Positions 19,899-31,862 of a stretch of 64,000 bases of DNA are shown here, piece after piece (the stretch's first letter is position 1; the number at the start of each line of letters is the position of its first letter). Under the pieces are notes generated by a model. It was not told the DNA's origin and made no database searches. It saw only the letters and a program-made list of their open reading frames with translations. The translations under genes were made by a program, and so were the position numbers. Origin of the DNA: Erythrophleum ivorense (taxonomy: Eukaryota > Streptophyta > Magnoliopsida > Fabales > Fabaceae). Where the stretch lies: NCBI GenBank assembly GCA_026724425.1, contig JAIUCV010000076.1, positions 5,789,501 to 5,853,500 of the forward strand, in the 5' to 3' direction.

Positions 19899-21258
19899 TG
19901 TAACATCCGCGAACCAGAAAGTTGTGTTTAGAGTTGGTATCGGACGACATTAGGGGTTCGGGAGTCGATTACATATGCTCTTTGAGGTGCGAATCGAGGA
20001 TTAATTGTACATGTTCTTGTTTGATTGTTGTACAGTTGATCTAAGGTTCATTTATCTCGAAGAAAGTGTGTGAAAAGCTTCTGAATGCTTAGTGTCGATC
20101 GACACCAAAGGTTGTGTCGATCGACACCGGTTATCAGGGTTGATTTCCGGTTTAAGTCGATTGAATCGTGTTGGGTTGGTTTTGGTCGATGGGTGTCGAC
20201 CGACACCAAGGAAGGGTGTCGATCGACACCGGTTATTGAGAAATCGACCGGTTTGATTCAAGTCGGCTGGTTTGTCTGGTTTAGGGCGTGGAAACCCTAT
20301 TTCTCGAATAAAAAGCTCGTGGCCGCGTGGAGAAGTCACTTTTTCGAGAAAAGCAAGTTCCAGAGGTGATTTTGAGAGTTTGGAGGAGTTTTGTGGAGTT
20401 TCTGAGGCTGGTGGTTGTTGTTCTTCTCCTTTTCCTTCCTTCCAATCCGTTTTCAAGGTGAGTGCGTGACTGTAGGTCCGTTAATCATTAGAGATTGTTT
20501 GATTTTGAGTTTATGTTGTTTTTCTTGAGTTGTTCTTCGGTTTTATGTGGTTTGATGCGTTTATGGGGGTTGAATCCCATTGATTGGTGTTTATTTTACT
20601 ATTTTTGCACTGTTTCATCGCGTTTGGTGTCTGGGCGTCGAGCTGGTGTCGACCGACACTCGATGAGTGTCGATCGACACTCAGAAGGCTGGCGTCGATC
20701 GACACCATAGAGGTGTCGGTCGACACCGACCTGGGTGTCAGGAAACGTGGGTTTCCTGACAGGTAGTTGGTGTTATTGTTGTTGCATTGTCATTGTTGTT
20801 GGTTATTGTGCTGTATTGTCTATTGTTTGACGTAATTGGCCTGTAGGCAGGATGATCCACTCACTAAGTATTTATGATAATACTTAGGCATCTCTATTCC
20901 AATGTGATGCAGGTAACAGCAATGTTCTTCCGCGGAAAGAGACCGAGAGAAGAGGATGATGAGATTAGGAATTTAATCTTGGCTTTATTGTTGTGGCTGA
21001 CCATGAATTCGTGATGTTTAGGGTGTTAGTTTATTTTCAGTAATGTAGCAAACCTGGTGTTTAGGTTGCTAGAGTTATCTCTTTATTGGTTATTGGTTTA
21101 TTGGTTATTTGTTGAACAGTTATTCATGATTTAATAATATTGATTCTTTTGAGAGCTTCCGCATTGTGTTGTTGAATTAGCTGTTGAGGATTACATTTAT
21201 GGGAATGTTAATCTGGGCTAATTATTTTAAAAAAAAAAAAAAAAGCTTGGTTGTTTCA
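19899..21258 (+). repeat. 5' LTR of truncated element K
   Basis: TGTAACATCCGCG to GGTTGTTTCA (1360 bp). Palindromes cluster near 20092-20230 and 20644-20730, about eight in all. A donor-like AAG|GTGAGTGCG lies at about 20458 and an acceptor-like TGATGCAG near 20912. Confidence 0.9.
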
Positions 21259-21374
21259 TTTTGGTATCAGAGCGAATACGGTTTTAGGACTGTTAGAATT
21301 GGATGAATTGGATTGTGTGATTAATTGATTATGTGAGTTAGTCAGTTAGTGGTCTAGTCTCATCCTCTCGGTCT
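21259..21374 (+). mobile_element. Primer site and leader stub of element K
   Basis: The primer site TGGTATCAGAGC is at 21262-21273, followed by a leader that matches 60541-60660 of element J. It ends after CCAGTTTTC, just before the CCGCGG seen in J, and is joined to CACTA H. Gag and pol are absent. Confidence 0.85.
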
Positions 21375-21537
21375 TCCAGTTTTCTGATACTATAAATAGC
21401 CGACGAACTCACGTCACAATTCACACCAAAACAAAGAGAAGAGAAAAAGAAGAAAAGAAGAGAGAGGAAAAAAAAAAAACACCAAAAAAATGAGTTACGA
21501 AGCTAGCCGGGTGTACAATCATCTTTTTACACCACGG

Positions 21538-21707
21538 TGGATTTTCTTTTTTACCATAAGAAAATCCACCTCCATCTTGTTTACCCCATGTTGAATCTCT
21601 GTGGACATGAGATAATTAAGCAGGATGACGGTACGTTGATCTCTTCCTAATTATCTAATTTCCACAGAGGATCAACAGGGGATAAATGGGATGGAGGTGA
21701 ATCGTCT
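21538..21707. repeat. Foldback repeats in CACTA H
   Basis: A small hairpin of GGTGGATTTTCTT and AAGAAAATCCACC lies at 21538-21572. A larger imperfect pair of arms follows (about 21570-21620 with 21648-21707). The TACCCCATGTTGA motif recurs in the inverted repeat of CACTA G near 54560. Confidence 0.65.
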
Positions 21708-21817
21708 TGGGGTAAATCTATTGGAGGATTGTGATAGATAATGCTGAGCAAACTGATATTCCCTCCAATATGCTACTAAAGGTAATAATGGTTGGGATTC
21801 CAAAATGGATCGTCGCT

Positions 21818-22047
21818 ATATGATGTTGTTGGATAGTTGTAGAGAATATGGGGATTTATATCCGAGAGTGAGAGATAACCCACTGAGGTGTATTAGGTAT
21901 GAAGTTGATAACGGAGGATACGATATATAAGCGCTTATATATCGTATCCTCCGTTATCAACGTCATACCTAATACACCTCAGTCGATTATCTCTCACTCT
22001 CGGATATAAATCCCCATCTTCTCTACTCCTATCCAACAACATCATAT
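21818..22047. repeat. Long palindrome in CACTA H (about 115-bp arms)
   Basis: Arms 21818-21932 and 21933-22047 meet at AAGCGCTT with no loop. Only scattered mismatches and one short bulge are seen. An RNA copy would fold into one long duplex. Confidence 0.85.
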
Positions 22048-22435
22048 TTTGCGACGGAATTGCGATGGAATGTTTAATTCTTAGGTTTCCATCGCAATTC
22101 CGTCGCAATTTTGCGAGGGAATTGCGAGGTCATCGCAGTCCATCGCAATTTTGCGACGGAATTGCGATGGACTGTTTAATTTTTAGGATCCCATCGCAAA
22201 ATCGTCGCAAACTTGCGATGGAATTGCGATGACTTCGTGCATCCCTCGCAATTCCATCGCAAGACCGTCGCAAAGTTGCGACGGAAACATTTCCATCGCA
22301 AACTTGCGACGGATTTGCGATGGCTTCTTATTTCGTCGCAAAACCGTCGCAAATCCGTCGCAATGTCGTCGCAAAGTTGCAACGGAAATTTTCCATCGCA
22401 AAGTTCCTTCGCAATGAGCCTGTTTTCTTGTAGTG
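22048..22435 (-). repeat. CACTA H 3' subterminal repeats and terminal inverted repeat
   Basis: A dense array of TTGCGACGG and TTGCGATGG motifs in both orientations, the usual binding array for the CACTA DNA-binding protein. The terminus CACTACAAGAAAACA is at complement(22421..22435). Confidence 0.85.
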
Positions 22436-22732
22436 ATTCATGGCAAAAACCAATGGGGTCAGAAGACATTGAGTGCTTAAGATATTCGTCTGGGCCGGGA
22501 TAAATGTATTTTCTTTTAAAATGAACTGGAGGGCTTGCGGCTGGATTGGAAGATAATGTTGTCTCTTCCGAATTAGATGCACCTATAAAATTTCCAAAAC
22601 ACATATCAAATCATTGAATAATAGTTAATTAAGGAATATTAAACTTTAAACATATTATACTAGTAAGAGTAAAAGAAACTTACATGACAAAAGAAGAACT
22701 ACAAATGTTAAAAACAGCATAATTGTCTTCAT
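22436..22732 (-). pseudogene. LURE1-like copy R3, split by CACTA insertion
   Basis: Exon 1 is complement(22684..22732), the intron complement(22583..22683), and exon 2 complement(22436..22582). Exon 2 stops after the residues GFCHE (Glu65), where the CACTA terminus begins, so five of six cysteines are absent. The open frame runs on into CACTA sequence (S-L-Q-E-N...). The GTAACAT promoter motif has mutated to GTAATAT in this copy only. Residue 50 is Tyr, as in R1. Confidence 0.85.
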
Positions 22733-23217
22733 GTTATTTTCAAAAGGTCAATAATATTAAAGATCCTTAACGTTGAAACTCTTTGTTGTGAAATTGTTAT
22801 AGGAAGATAATGTCATATTTATACGTGTTCTCGCTTATATTACACAAGAGTTAATAATCTAACTAACGTTTTTATTTGTTATAAGCAAAACGTTTGAGAA
22901 ACTATTTCCTTTTAAGTTATTGTATTTTAAGAAAAAAAATTATATATGTGTAATTAATGAACTCGGTCAATATACAAATATGATTAGTTTTATTTTAGTT
23001 TTTTGAATATCAATATATTAAATAGCAAAAGGACAACGCTATATATAGACATATATAATACTTGATTCAACGGTATTAATTGCAAGTTCAATTTATAAGT
23101 TTATCCACGTTACATTCTACATGTTAACGAATCAAAAATGAGAATAAACAAGTGGCATATTTATCCAAGGTGTAAATTATTAAATGTACCGAAAATATGA
23201 GTACTATATATATATAT
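22733..23217 (-). repeat. LURE spacer upstream of R3
   Basis: Promoter and upstream spacer of R3 on the minus strand, ending in a (TA)n run at the insertion site of element B. No gene is seen. Confidence 0.8.
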
Positions 23218-24308
23218 TGAAACAACCAACACCTTTTTTTTTTTATAACTTAAACAAATCTAGCGGAAGTCTTAAAAATCTTTAAATAAATAAATCAACC
23301 AATTCAACAATGAAGTCAATAATCAAATAAATCAAATGAATCAAATACCAAATAATTCTAACAACTTAAGCAAAAGAAATAAAACATAAATCCTATCATC
23401 CTCTTCTTCGGCCTTGATTCCGCGTTTAGACATTTCTACCACCTGCATCACAGGAAAGGAGATGCGTAAGTATTATCATAAATACTTAGTGAAGCGATCA
23501 CTCTGCCCACAGGCCAATTACGCAATTTCCAGATAATTAAAGTCTTTTAAATAATTTCCACAATTATTAAATATTTTTCCATCATTAAAATAATTCCAAA
23601 TAATTATTAAATAATTCTCATAATTATATAATAATCTTAATTAATTATTAATCCGAAAATAATTAATTAAACCATTTCCATTAACCAATTAAATTAATTA
23701 AACCATTAAACCGGATTAAACCATTTTTAATTCAATTTTAATTCAATAACCAATTCAATTCGCTCAAACCGGTTAACCATCCTGAACCAACATTGGTGTC
23801 GACCGACACCAGCTCGACAGGACGACACCAGAAGCAATGAAACACACAGAAAACGCCAAATTATCACAATCATCAATCCAACACGATTCACCACCACAAT
23901 CAACACATACACATCACGAAAAACAACAGAAACTCATCTATTCATTCATCTAGCAACCTAAATCCGGAAATCCCGAGCCCATAGTCACGCACTCACCTTG
24001 GATTTGGATTGAAAGGGAGAAAGGGAGATGAACAGGGAAGAACAGCAATCAGACACCACCAAAAGCTCCAAAATCGCTCAAGAACACTCCAAAATCTCCT
24101 CCTAAACTCTCTGCCTCCAAAAAGTGACAACCACTCGACGACAAAAGCTTTTTATTTCGCTTCTTAGGGTTTCCACCCTTAACCGACGCGAACCGAACAA
24201 AATAGAAACAAACCGGAAATTTGCGATTTGGCCGGTGTCGATCGACACCAGCCTTGGTGTCGCTCGACACCAGGCAAAAACTCCACTTCTTGGTTTACGG
24301 ATGTTACA
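23218..24308 (-). repeat. 3' LTR of chromovirus B
   Basis: TGTAACATCCGTAAACC to GGTTGTTTCA when read on the minus strand. It keeps two palindromes near 24232-24271 but has lost one of the pair near 23792-23815 that the 5' LTR still has. Confidence 0.9.
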
Positions 24309-24959
24309 ACTCTCCCCCACTAAACTGGATTCGTCCTTGAATCCTAACTCAAAACACGTCTGGCAAGACCAACAATCCGACCTCGCAAGGTCACAACACT
24401 GGAGATCCTCAACTGATCCCCGAGACTCACACTCAATCTTATGCATACGCACGTTCCAAGACATTTTCCTCTTAACTCATTACCCAAACACTCAAATTGG
24501 GGCCACGGCCTCCCAAATGAGTCTTAATCAAACCACTTGTATTGGGGCCACGGCCTCCCAAACAAGTCTGCAACTACCCAAACTGGGGCCACGGCCTCCC
24601 AGATGGGCCAGCCAAAGCTCATACCGAAGCCACGGCACTCGGATAAGCTACTCACACTGAAGCCACGACACTCAGGTAAGTCTGCCAGAGAACCAAAGTC
24701 TCCAAAACGTAATGAGTTATTCAGGACCGCAGCCCTTAGAGAAAAATTCTTAAAACGCTTGTAACAAAAAGATTGAAACGTCTCACGACCCGACCGGTCA
24801 ACAAGTGTAACATCCAAGACAACATTAAATAACAAAGATAATGAGGCAAAACTCCATCTCATAAATCTCAAAAATGTATGTCTTACAACGTAAACCAAAA
24901 CAACAACAACAAAAGCTCGCAAGCTAAACCAAAAACAAAGCCACAAAGACGAAAGAAGC
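24309..24959 (-). other. 3' untranslated region of element B
   Basis: Polypurine tract at about 24309-24322, next to the LTR, then GGGGCCACGGCCTCCC-type tandem repeats at about 24490-24670. It is colinear with 11307-11957 of element A. Confidence 0.75.
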
Positions 24960-27900
24960 TCACTCCACACTCTGCTTGTCGAACCACTTCCTGAACTTCA
25001 ACTTCATCTTTGCCTCTGGCTCCCAAGTCTCCTCCTCAATACCGCCACAAGCCCACAAAACTCTCAATAACGGTATCCTCTTGTTCCGCAGAACCTTGAC
25101 CCTCCTCTCAAGAATCCTCACAGGCACTGCCGGAACTGTCAAATCTGGCTGAAGATCCTCTGGAATCTGACCCACTATCTCCTCAGAAGGATGAAGACAC
25201 TTCCTTAGCATCGACACATGAAACACCTTGTGAAAGGCTCTCATAATCGGAGGTAACTCCAACCTGTACGCCAACGGTCCCACTCGCTCCACAACTGGAA
25301 ACGGACCCATGAAACGCGGACTCAGCTTGTTCTCTGCGATGGATCTGTTAGGACCCCTCAACATCGCCATCTTGAGATACACTCTATCTTCAACCTGAAA
25401 CTCAAGCTCTCGTCTGCGTCTATCTGCGTAACTCTTCTGTCTATCCTGAGCTTCCTTCATGTTCAGTCGCACAACACGAACCTTCTCAGTTGTCTCCTGA
25501 ACATAAGTAGCTCCATAAATGCTGCGCTCCCCCACTTGGGTCCAGCATAAAGGTGTCCTACATGGCCTCCCATACAACGCCTCAAAAGGAGCCATGCCAA
25601 TACTCGCTTGGTAGCTGTTGTTGTAAGCAAACTCAACCAAGCTCAAGTGATCTGCCCAATGACCACCCCACTCTAGCACACACATCCTCAACAGATCCTC
25701 TAAAGTCTGAATCGTCCTCTCTGACTGCCCATCTGTCTGTGGATGATATGCCGTACTCATATGCACCTTAGTGCCCATCTCAGCCTGAAATGCCCTCCAA
25801 AACTCTGAGGCAAATCTCGGATCTCGGTCTGACACTATACTGGCTGGCACTCCATGCAGCCTCACAATCTCACGCACAAACTTCATAGCCAAAACAGCTG
25901 CTCCATCTGTTTTCTTGATGGCCAAGAAATGTGCTGACTTAGTCAACCGATCCACGATAACCCAAATATCATCATGTGTCCTCGAAATAGGTAGCCCAAC
26001 CACGAAATCCATCGTAATCATGTCCCACTTCCACTCTAGAATGGGTAAACTCTGTAATAGACCACCTGGAACCTGATGCTCAGCCTTCACTAAGGAACAA
26101 GTGTTGCACCTCGCAACCCAATCAGCCACATCTTTCTTCATCCCGACCCAGTGATAATACCTCTTGAGATCATGGTACATCTTGGTCGCTCCCGGATGAA
26201 TCGAAAACTTGCTCGAATGAGCCTCTCTCAAAATCTGATGTCGCAGCTCAACAACCCTGGGTACACAGACCCGACCACGAACCAGAATAGTCCCGTTCTC
26301 AGCAACCTGATACTCGGAACTCGGCACATGTGACACATCAATCAAACTCTGATCACTCTGCTGCGCCACCCTGATCCGGCTCAACAAATCTACCTGATCA
26401 ACTGCCTCTAAGCCCAAAGGCTCCTGAGAAATAGCACAAAGGTGCAAAGTGCTAATCTCGCCTACCAACGCCTCAACGTCCTGCTCTAAAGCCGAATCAC
26501 ACCGCCGTCGACTCAAAGCATCTGCCACTAGGTAAGCCTTGCCCGGATGATAGATGATCTTCAAGTCATAATCCGCTAGGAACTCAACCCAGCGCGTCTG
26601 TCTCGCATTCAGCATCGGCTGAGTAAAAATGTGCTTAAGACTCTTGTGGTCAGTGAAGATCTGAACTGAACCACCATACAAATAAGACCTCCAGATCTTA
26701 AGCGCAAAGACCACCGCTCCCAACTCTAGATCATGGGTAGGACGGTTACGCTCACTCCCCTGCCACTGCCTCGAAGCGTAAGCAATAACTCTGCCCTCCT
26801 GCATCAGCACACAACCCAGACCAATACCCGAAGCATCAGTGTACACGGCGTAAGGCTTCCCTGGCTCGGGTAACGCCAAGACAGGTGTACTAGTCAAATA
26901 CTCCTTGAGCTTCTCAAAGCTCTCCTCACACTCAGGCGTCCACACAAAAGGAACATCCTTCCTAGTCAACTACGTCATCGGCTGCGCCATACTTGCAAAG
27001 CCCCTGACGAATCTCCTGTAATAGCCTGCTAACCCAAGAAAGCTCCTGATCTCGGTAGCACTACTAGGTCTAGGCCAATCTCTGATGGCCTCTATCTTCG
27101 CCGGATCTACAGACACACCCTCTGCAGAAACAATATGTCCGAGAAAACCCTTCTCTCGCTGCCAGAAACTGCACTTGCTCAACTTAGCATACAGCTTCTG
27201 CTCTCGAAGCTTCTCCAGAACCAACCTCAAATGAGTCTCATGCTCCTCAGGACTCCTCGAATAAACCAGAATATCGTCGATGAAGATGATGACAAACACA
27301 TCCAAATACTCCCTGAATACGTTGTTCATCAACCTCATGAATGCCGCAGGCGCATTCGTCAAACCGAAAGGCATAACCACAAACTCAAAATGCCCATAAC
27401 GTGTCCTGAAAGCAGTCTTGCGGATATCCGCCTCATCTATCGGGATCTGATGATAACCCGATGCCAAGTCTATCTTGGAGAACCAAGTAGCACCCCTCAA
27501 CTGATCCAACAACTCGTCAATCCTCGGGAGAGGGTACCTGTTCTTCACAGTAACTCGGTTTAGTCCCAGGTAATCAATACACAGCCGGAAACTCCCATCC
27601 TTCTTCTTCACAAACAGAACTGGTGCTCCCCACGGTGAAACACTCGGTCGAATGAACCCTTTGCTCAAAAGGTCCTCTAGCTGCTTCTTCAGTTCTGCCA
27701 ACTCTGCTGGAGCCATCCTGTAAGGCGTCTTGGATATCGGCGCTGTCCCCGGCTCTAACTCAATCGTGAAAGGATCTGACCGCGAAGGTGGCAACCCCGT
27801 CAACGACTGAAAAACCTCTGGAAACTCTCGAACCACCCGAATATCCTCGAAAACCACCTCACCACCGGACTCCGCCATAGAGATCGTCGCCAAATAGGCC

Positions 27901-28324
27901 TCACAGCCTCGCTCAATCAACTGCTCTGCCTGAATCGCCGAGATCACTATGCTCCCGGAAGTCGGTCTCACACCCTGAAACACTAACCTCCCGCCATCAC
28001 GCTCAAAAACCACTCTGCCTCTGTAACAATCCAAATGAACCCGGTAAAAAGATAACAAGTCCATCCCCAGAATGACGTCATATAACTCCACCGGACTAAT
28101 CACCAAATCAGCTGGCATCGACTGCCCCGCAATCTGAATATCAACGCCTCTAGCATGGCCCGAAGTAGCCAGGAAACCACCTCCAGCCACCTTGACCATG
28201 CCTGCACGCTCACCCGCGCTGCTCCGGATGCCACTACTCTCGGCCCACTCCAGAGTGATGAAGCAATTAGATGCTCCAGAATCGAATAAAACGTGTGACT
28301 GAACGCCACCGACTAACAAGGTCC
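24960..28324 (-). pseudogene. pol of chromovirus B: complete domains, one nonsense codon
   Basis: Polyprotein for replication and integration. From the N-terminus: aspartic protease with LFDSGASNCFI, reverse transcriptase with FIDDILVYS, RNase H beginning TDASGIGLG, integrase HHCC finger (H-x-H near YYHWVGMKKD, then CNTC), integrase core (TMDFVVG, VSDRDPRF, QTDGQSER), a GPY/F-like segment and a chromodomain-like tail (ERRVKVLRNKRIPLLRVLW...EETWEPE). A TAG at 26970-26972 between RT and RNase H replaces Gln; the rest of the frame is open. An Arg-to-Leu change in the conserved CIDYRGLN motif of RT may also matter. The start is set by the splice to gag, not by the ATG at 28397. Confidence 0.9.
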
Positions 28325-28439
28325 CTACACATTTAAAACTATGAGACCCTGCTAATCCCATCACAGGCAAAATATCGCAAACAAACAACAACCACAAAAT
28401 AACTTAGGGAAATTACGAAGTCTGAGTCAATAAATGTAC
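28325..28439 (-). other. Putative gag-pol intron, element B (115 bp)
   Basis: CACAG|GTACAT at 28439 to GTGTAG|GGACC at 28325. The phase matches: G from gag plus GG from pol makes Gly, and the product reads QITG-TLLVGG. The gag frame ends inside the intron at 28339-28341. Confidence 0.65.
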
Positions 28440-29886
28440 CTGTGATCTGCCCGCCCTGACTCGACTGGCCAACCTCTGTAGAAGAGTAGACTCTCGGTCC
28501 CGCCCCCAACTGGCCCACTGGCTGGACCGCTGCCACCTGAGTCACTGGTCGAGCCGATATCGGCTGAACTGCTGCCACTGTCAAACTCTGCAACTTGGGA
28601 CACCTCGGCCTGATATGTCCCGACTCTCCGCAATGGAAACACTCCCTAGTGTCCCTAGTATCCCGAGGCACAACCTTCTTGGGACAACTATACACTCGGT
28701 GCTCCGTACTGCCGCACCCGTAACACGAACCACGAGGAAAATGGCTGCCGGAAGAAGACTCCTCCCGACTCCTCTTCTGAACCTGTGCAGGCCTGCTGCC
28801 CCTGCCAGAACCAGAACCAACACTCGAACTACGGCGCTGCTGCGACTGCTGCTGCTGACTCCGAGGCTGGATAGCAGGAGCATCCGCAGACGGCACCACC
28901 ACCGGACCAGCCTGCTCACGAAGGTCCTCCTCAATAGAAGCTGCCAGCTCCACTAGCTCAGCTCTCACGGTATAGTCACGACCTCGGCACTGAGTCCTGA
29001 TGCTCGGACGAAGTCCCTGAAGGAACCTCTGCATAACACTGCGCTCGCCGCCTATACCGGGACCAGTATGCACCACTAGCCTGCTAAACTCTGCGTCGTA
29101 CTCACGCACTGAACGGTCTCCCTGCGTCAAAGCGATAAACCGCATATGAAGTCTATCTCGAGCCTCCTGAGGAAAGTACTTGGCGGCAAACTCCGCCACA
29201 AACTCGCCCCAAGTCCAGACAGCTCTCCTGCCCTGAACAGCCCGCCACCACAAATGTGCGTCACCACTCAGATAGTGGACCGCTAACTTAACCTGATACT
29301 GAACCGGACACCTGATAGACTGGAAGTTCCGCTCCACTCTCGACCTCCACTCATCGGCCACCTCTGGACCCACTCCGCCCTCGAAGAAAGGCGTCCCAAT
29401 ACGCTGCAAGTGTCCCATCATCTCTAAATAGGACGGATGACCAACCACCGCAGCTCCCTGCTGCCCAAGAAAAGCCGCACCCGGCTGACCAAGCACTGCA
29501 GCATCCTGCTGCCCAAACACTGGCGCACCCAGCGGTACACCGGCCATCGGAGGAACACCCGGAACCTGCTGAGGAACCACTGGCGGAAAACGTGCCAGCA
29601 ACTGTGTCAGTAACCCCACAACCAGGTCATCTCGACCCTGAGCCGGAGCCGCACCCCCTCCTGGGGCCGCTCCAACCCCCGCGCCACCACCGACGCCCAC
29701 ACCGGCCTCACTCGCCGCTGAAATAGACTGGGTCACCGACGCAGTCGCCACACTCGGCGCAACACTCTTGCCCGAATCCTCTGGCTCGCCACGACCTCGA
29801 CCTCCACGACCTCCACGACCTCTGCCACGGCCTCGACCGCGGCCTGCACCTCGGCCTCTACCTCTACCTCGAGCACCACCGTCCAT
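28440..29886 (-). CDS. gag of chromovirus B, intact
   Basis: 482 codons from ATG 29886 to the splice donor, or 515 if read through to the stop at 28339. The order is an RG-rich N-terminus (about residues 5-35), a Gly/Ala/Gln linker, a retrotransposon gag domain around GDAHLWWRAV (residues about 165-300), a Gln/Ser/Arg linker, and two CCHC zinc knuckles (CYGCGSTEHRVYSCP, CFHCGESGHIRPRCP). It binds and packages element RNA in cytoplasmic particles. The ATG is chosen because all copies keep it just after a CAG acceptor-like site; the longer frame to 29922 is not kept in A. Confidence 0.88.
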
Positions 29887-29948
29887 CTCACTGTATGGAA
29901 CAAAGAGGTGAGATACAAACACAAAACCAACAACACAAACAAACTTAC

Positions 29949-30030
29949 CGCGGAATCTCCGGAAGCCCGAAGAGGATGATACTAAGCTATCAACCTAGCA
30001 CGTCCTAAAACCGTCTAGGCTCTGATACCA
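29949..30030 (-). promoter_or_regulatory. Primer site and leader stem arm of element B
   Basis: The tRNA-Met primer site is complement(30019..30030). The leader arm, complement(29949..29980), pairs with the LTR arm at complement(30213..30242). The pairing matches the one in A; the bulge differs by one base. Confidence 0.65.
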
Positions 30031-30033
30031 AAA

Positions 30034-31125
30034 TGAAACAACCAACACCTTTTTTTTTTTTTATAACTTAAACAAATCTAGCGGAAGTCTTAAAAATCTT
30101 TAAATAAATAAATCAACCAATTCAACAATGAAGTCAATAATCAAATAAATCAAATGAATCAAATATCAAATAATTCTAACAACTTAAGCAAAAGAAATAA
30201 AACATAAATCCTATCATCCTCTTCTTCGGCTTTGATTCCGCGTTTAGACATTTCTACCACCTGCATCACAGGAAAGGAGATGCGTAAGTATTATCATAAA
30301 TACTTAGTGAAGCGATCACTCTGCCCACGGGCCAATTACGCAATTTTCAGATAATTAAAGTCTTTTAAATAATTTCCACAATTATTAAATATTTTTCCAT
30401 CATTAAAATAATTCCAAATAATTATTAAATAATTCTCATAATTATATAATAATCTTAATTAATTATTAATCAGAAAATAATTAATTAAACCATTTCCATT
30501 AACCAATTAAATTAATTAAACCATTAAACCGGATTAAACCATTTTTAATTCAATTTTAATTCAATAACCAATTCAATTCGCTCAAACCGGTTAACCATCC
30601 TGAACCAACATTGGTGTCGACCGACACCAGCTTGGTGTCGATCGACACCCGCTCGACAGGAGGACACCAGAAGCAATGAAACACACAGAAAACGCCAAAT
30701 TATCACAATCATCAATCCAACACGATTCACCACCACAATCAACACATACACATCACGAAAAACAACAGAAACTCATCTATTCATTCATCTAGCAACCTAA
30801 ATCCGGAAATCTCGAGCCCACAGTTACGCACTCACCTTGGATTTGGATTGAAAGGGAGAAAGGGAGATGAACAGGGAAGAACAGCAATCAGACACCACCA
30901 AAAGCTCCAAAATCCCTCAAGAACACTCCAAAATCTCCTCCTAAACTCTCTGCCTCCAAAAAGTGACAACCACTCGACGACAAAAGCTTTTTATTTCGCT
31001 TCTTAGGGTTTCCACCCTTAACCGACGCGAACCGAACAAAATAGAAACAAACCGGAAATTTGCGATTTGGCCGGTGTCGATCGACACCAGGCAAAAACTC
31101 CACTTCTTGGTTTATGGATGTTACA
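30034..31125 (-). repeat. 5' LTR of chromovirus B
   Basis: Begins TGTAACATCCATAAACC on the minus strand. It lost one palindrome of the promoter-side pair (near 31072-31090) but keeps both of the downstream pair (30613-30650). Confidence 0.9.
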
Positions 31126-31862
31126 TATATTACTAGTGATGTAAAGTTTTTACACCTTTTCAACAAGCGTTTTTTGGTAACTAGTAATATTCTCGTATAA
31201 ACAATTATGTGGAAAACCAAAAAATCGTATATGCGAAACAACATAAATATATTAAAATGATCAACTCATTTATTCATAGAGGACAAAGCTTAACGCAAGG
31301 GTGTTAAGCCTATGTATAAACAAAGTGTTCATACTCTCAGTTAAAAAAAATATAGAGTGTATTTCTTAAAAATTTGAATATTAACATATACATTATAAAA
31401 ATTTCATTTCGTATCTTACATCCAACTCATAGATTTAATTTTTCTCAATATATACTCTAAGATGGTGTTTTGAAGAAAGAGCTTTAATAATTCTGTTTTA
31501 TTCCGTAATTATTTAAAATAAACATTCAGCAAACTAATTAATTCGATAATATATTAGAATTTATATATTTGTGCACAGCCGAAGAAAATCAACGCGATGT
31601 CGTTGTGATAAATTCATATAAATATATTATACGTATATACACATAGTTTTTTGAATATCTCATTTTTACGAAACATAAAGTTATCGACCTTTGTGTTCAA
31701 GGTTTATTTAGGTAAACCTACTATTTTTCACACATTTTATATCAATTGCATTCATATGGAAATTAAAGTGCTTTACACATGCCAAATATTGTAAAAAAGA
31801 CATGTAAAAATAAAAGAGTCGCATGAGAACCGAAATTGACCTTTATTTAAATTAATTGAATT

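Larger units (their letters stand above)
21375..22435 (+). mobile_element. CACTA element H, deleted derivative
   Basis: Contains a 5' promoter with TATAAATAGC (near 21382), a purine-rich leader and an ATG at 21490 (MSYEAS..YN). This matches the 5' end of the transposase gene in CACTA G (51360-51500). It then passes into inverted repeats and a 3' subterminal array and ends in a reverse CACTACAAG terminus at 22435. Most of the transposase is gone, and the 5' terminus is lost at the junction with element K. Confidence 0.8.
23218..31125 (-). mobile_element. Chromovirus B, near-complete, 7.9 kb
   Basis: Two LTRs of about 1.09 kb (23218-24308 and 30034-31125) and the 5-bp duplication TATAT at 23213-23217 and 31126-31130. 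The order on the minus strand is LTR, primer site, gag, pol, repeat-bearing tail, polypurine tract, LTR. It has the most complete coding region in the window, with one nonsense codon in pol. It sits at the same spacer site as element A. Confidence 0.95.
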
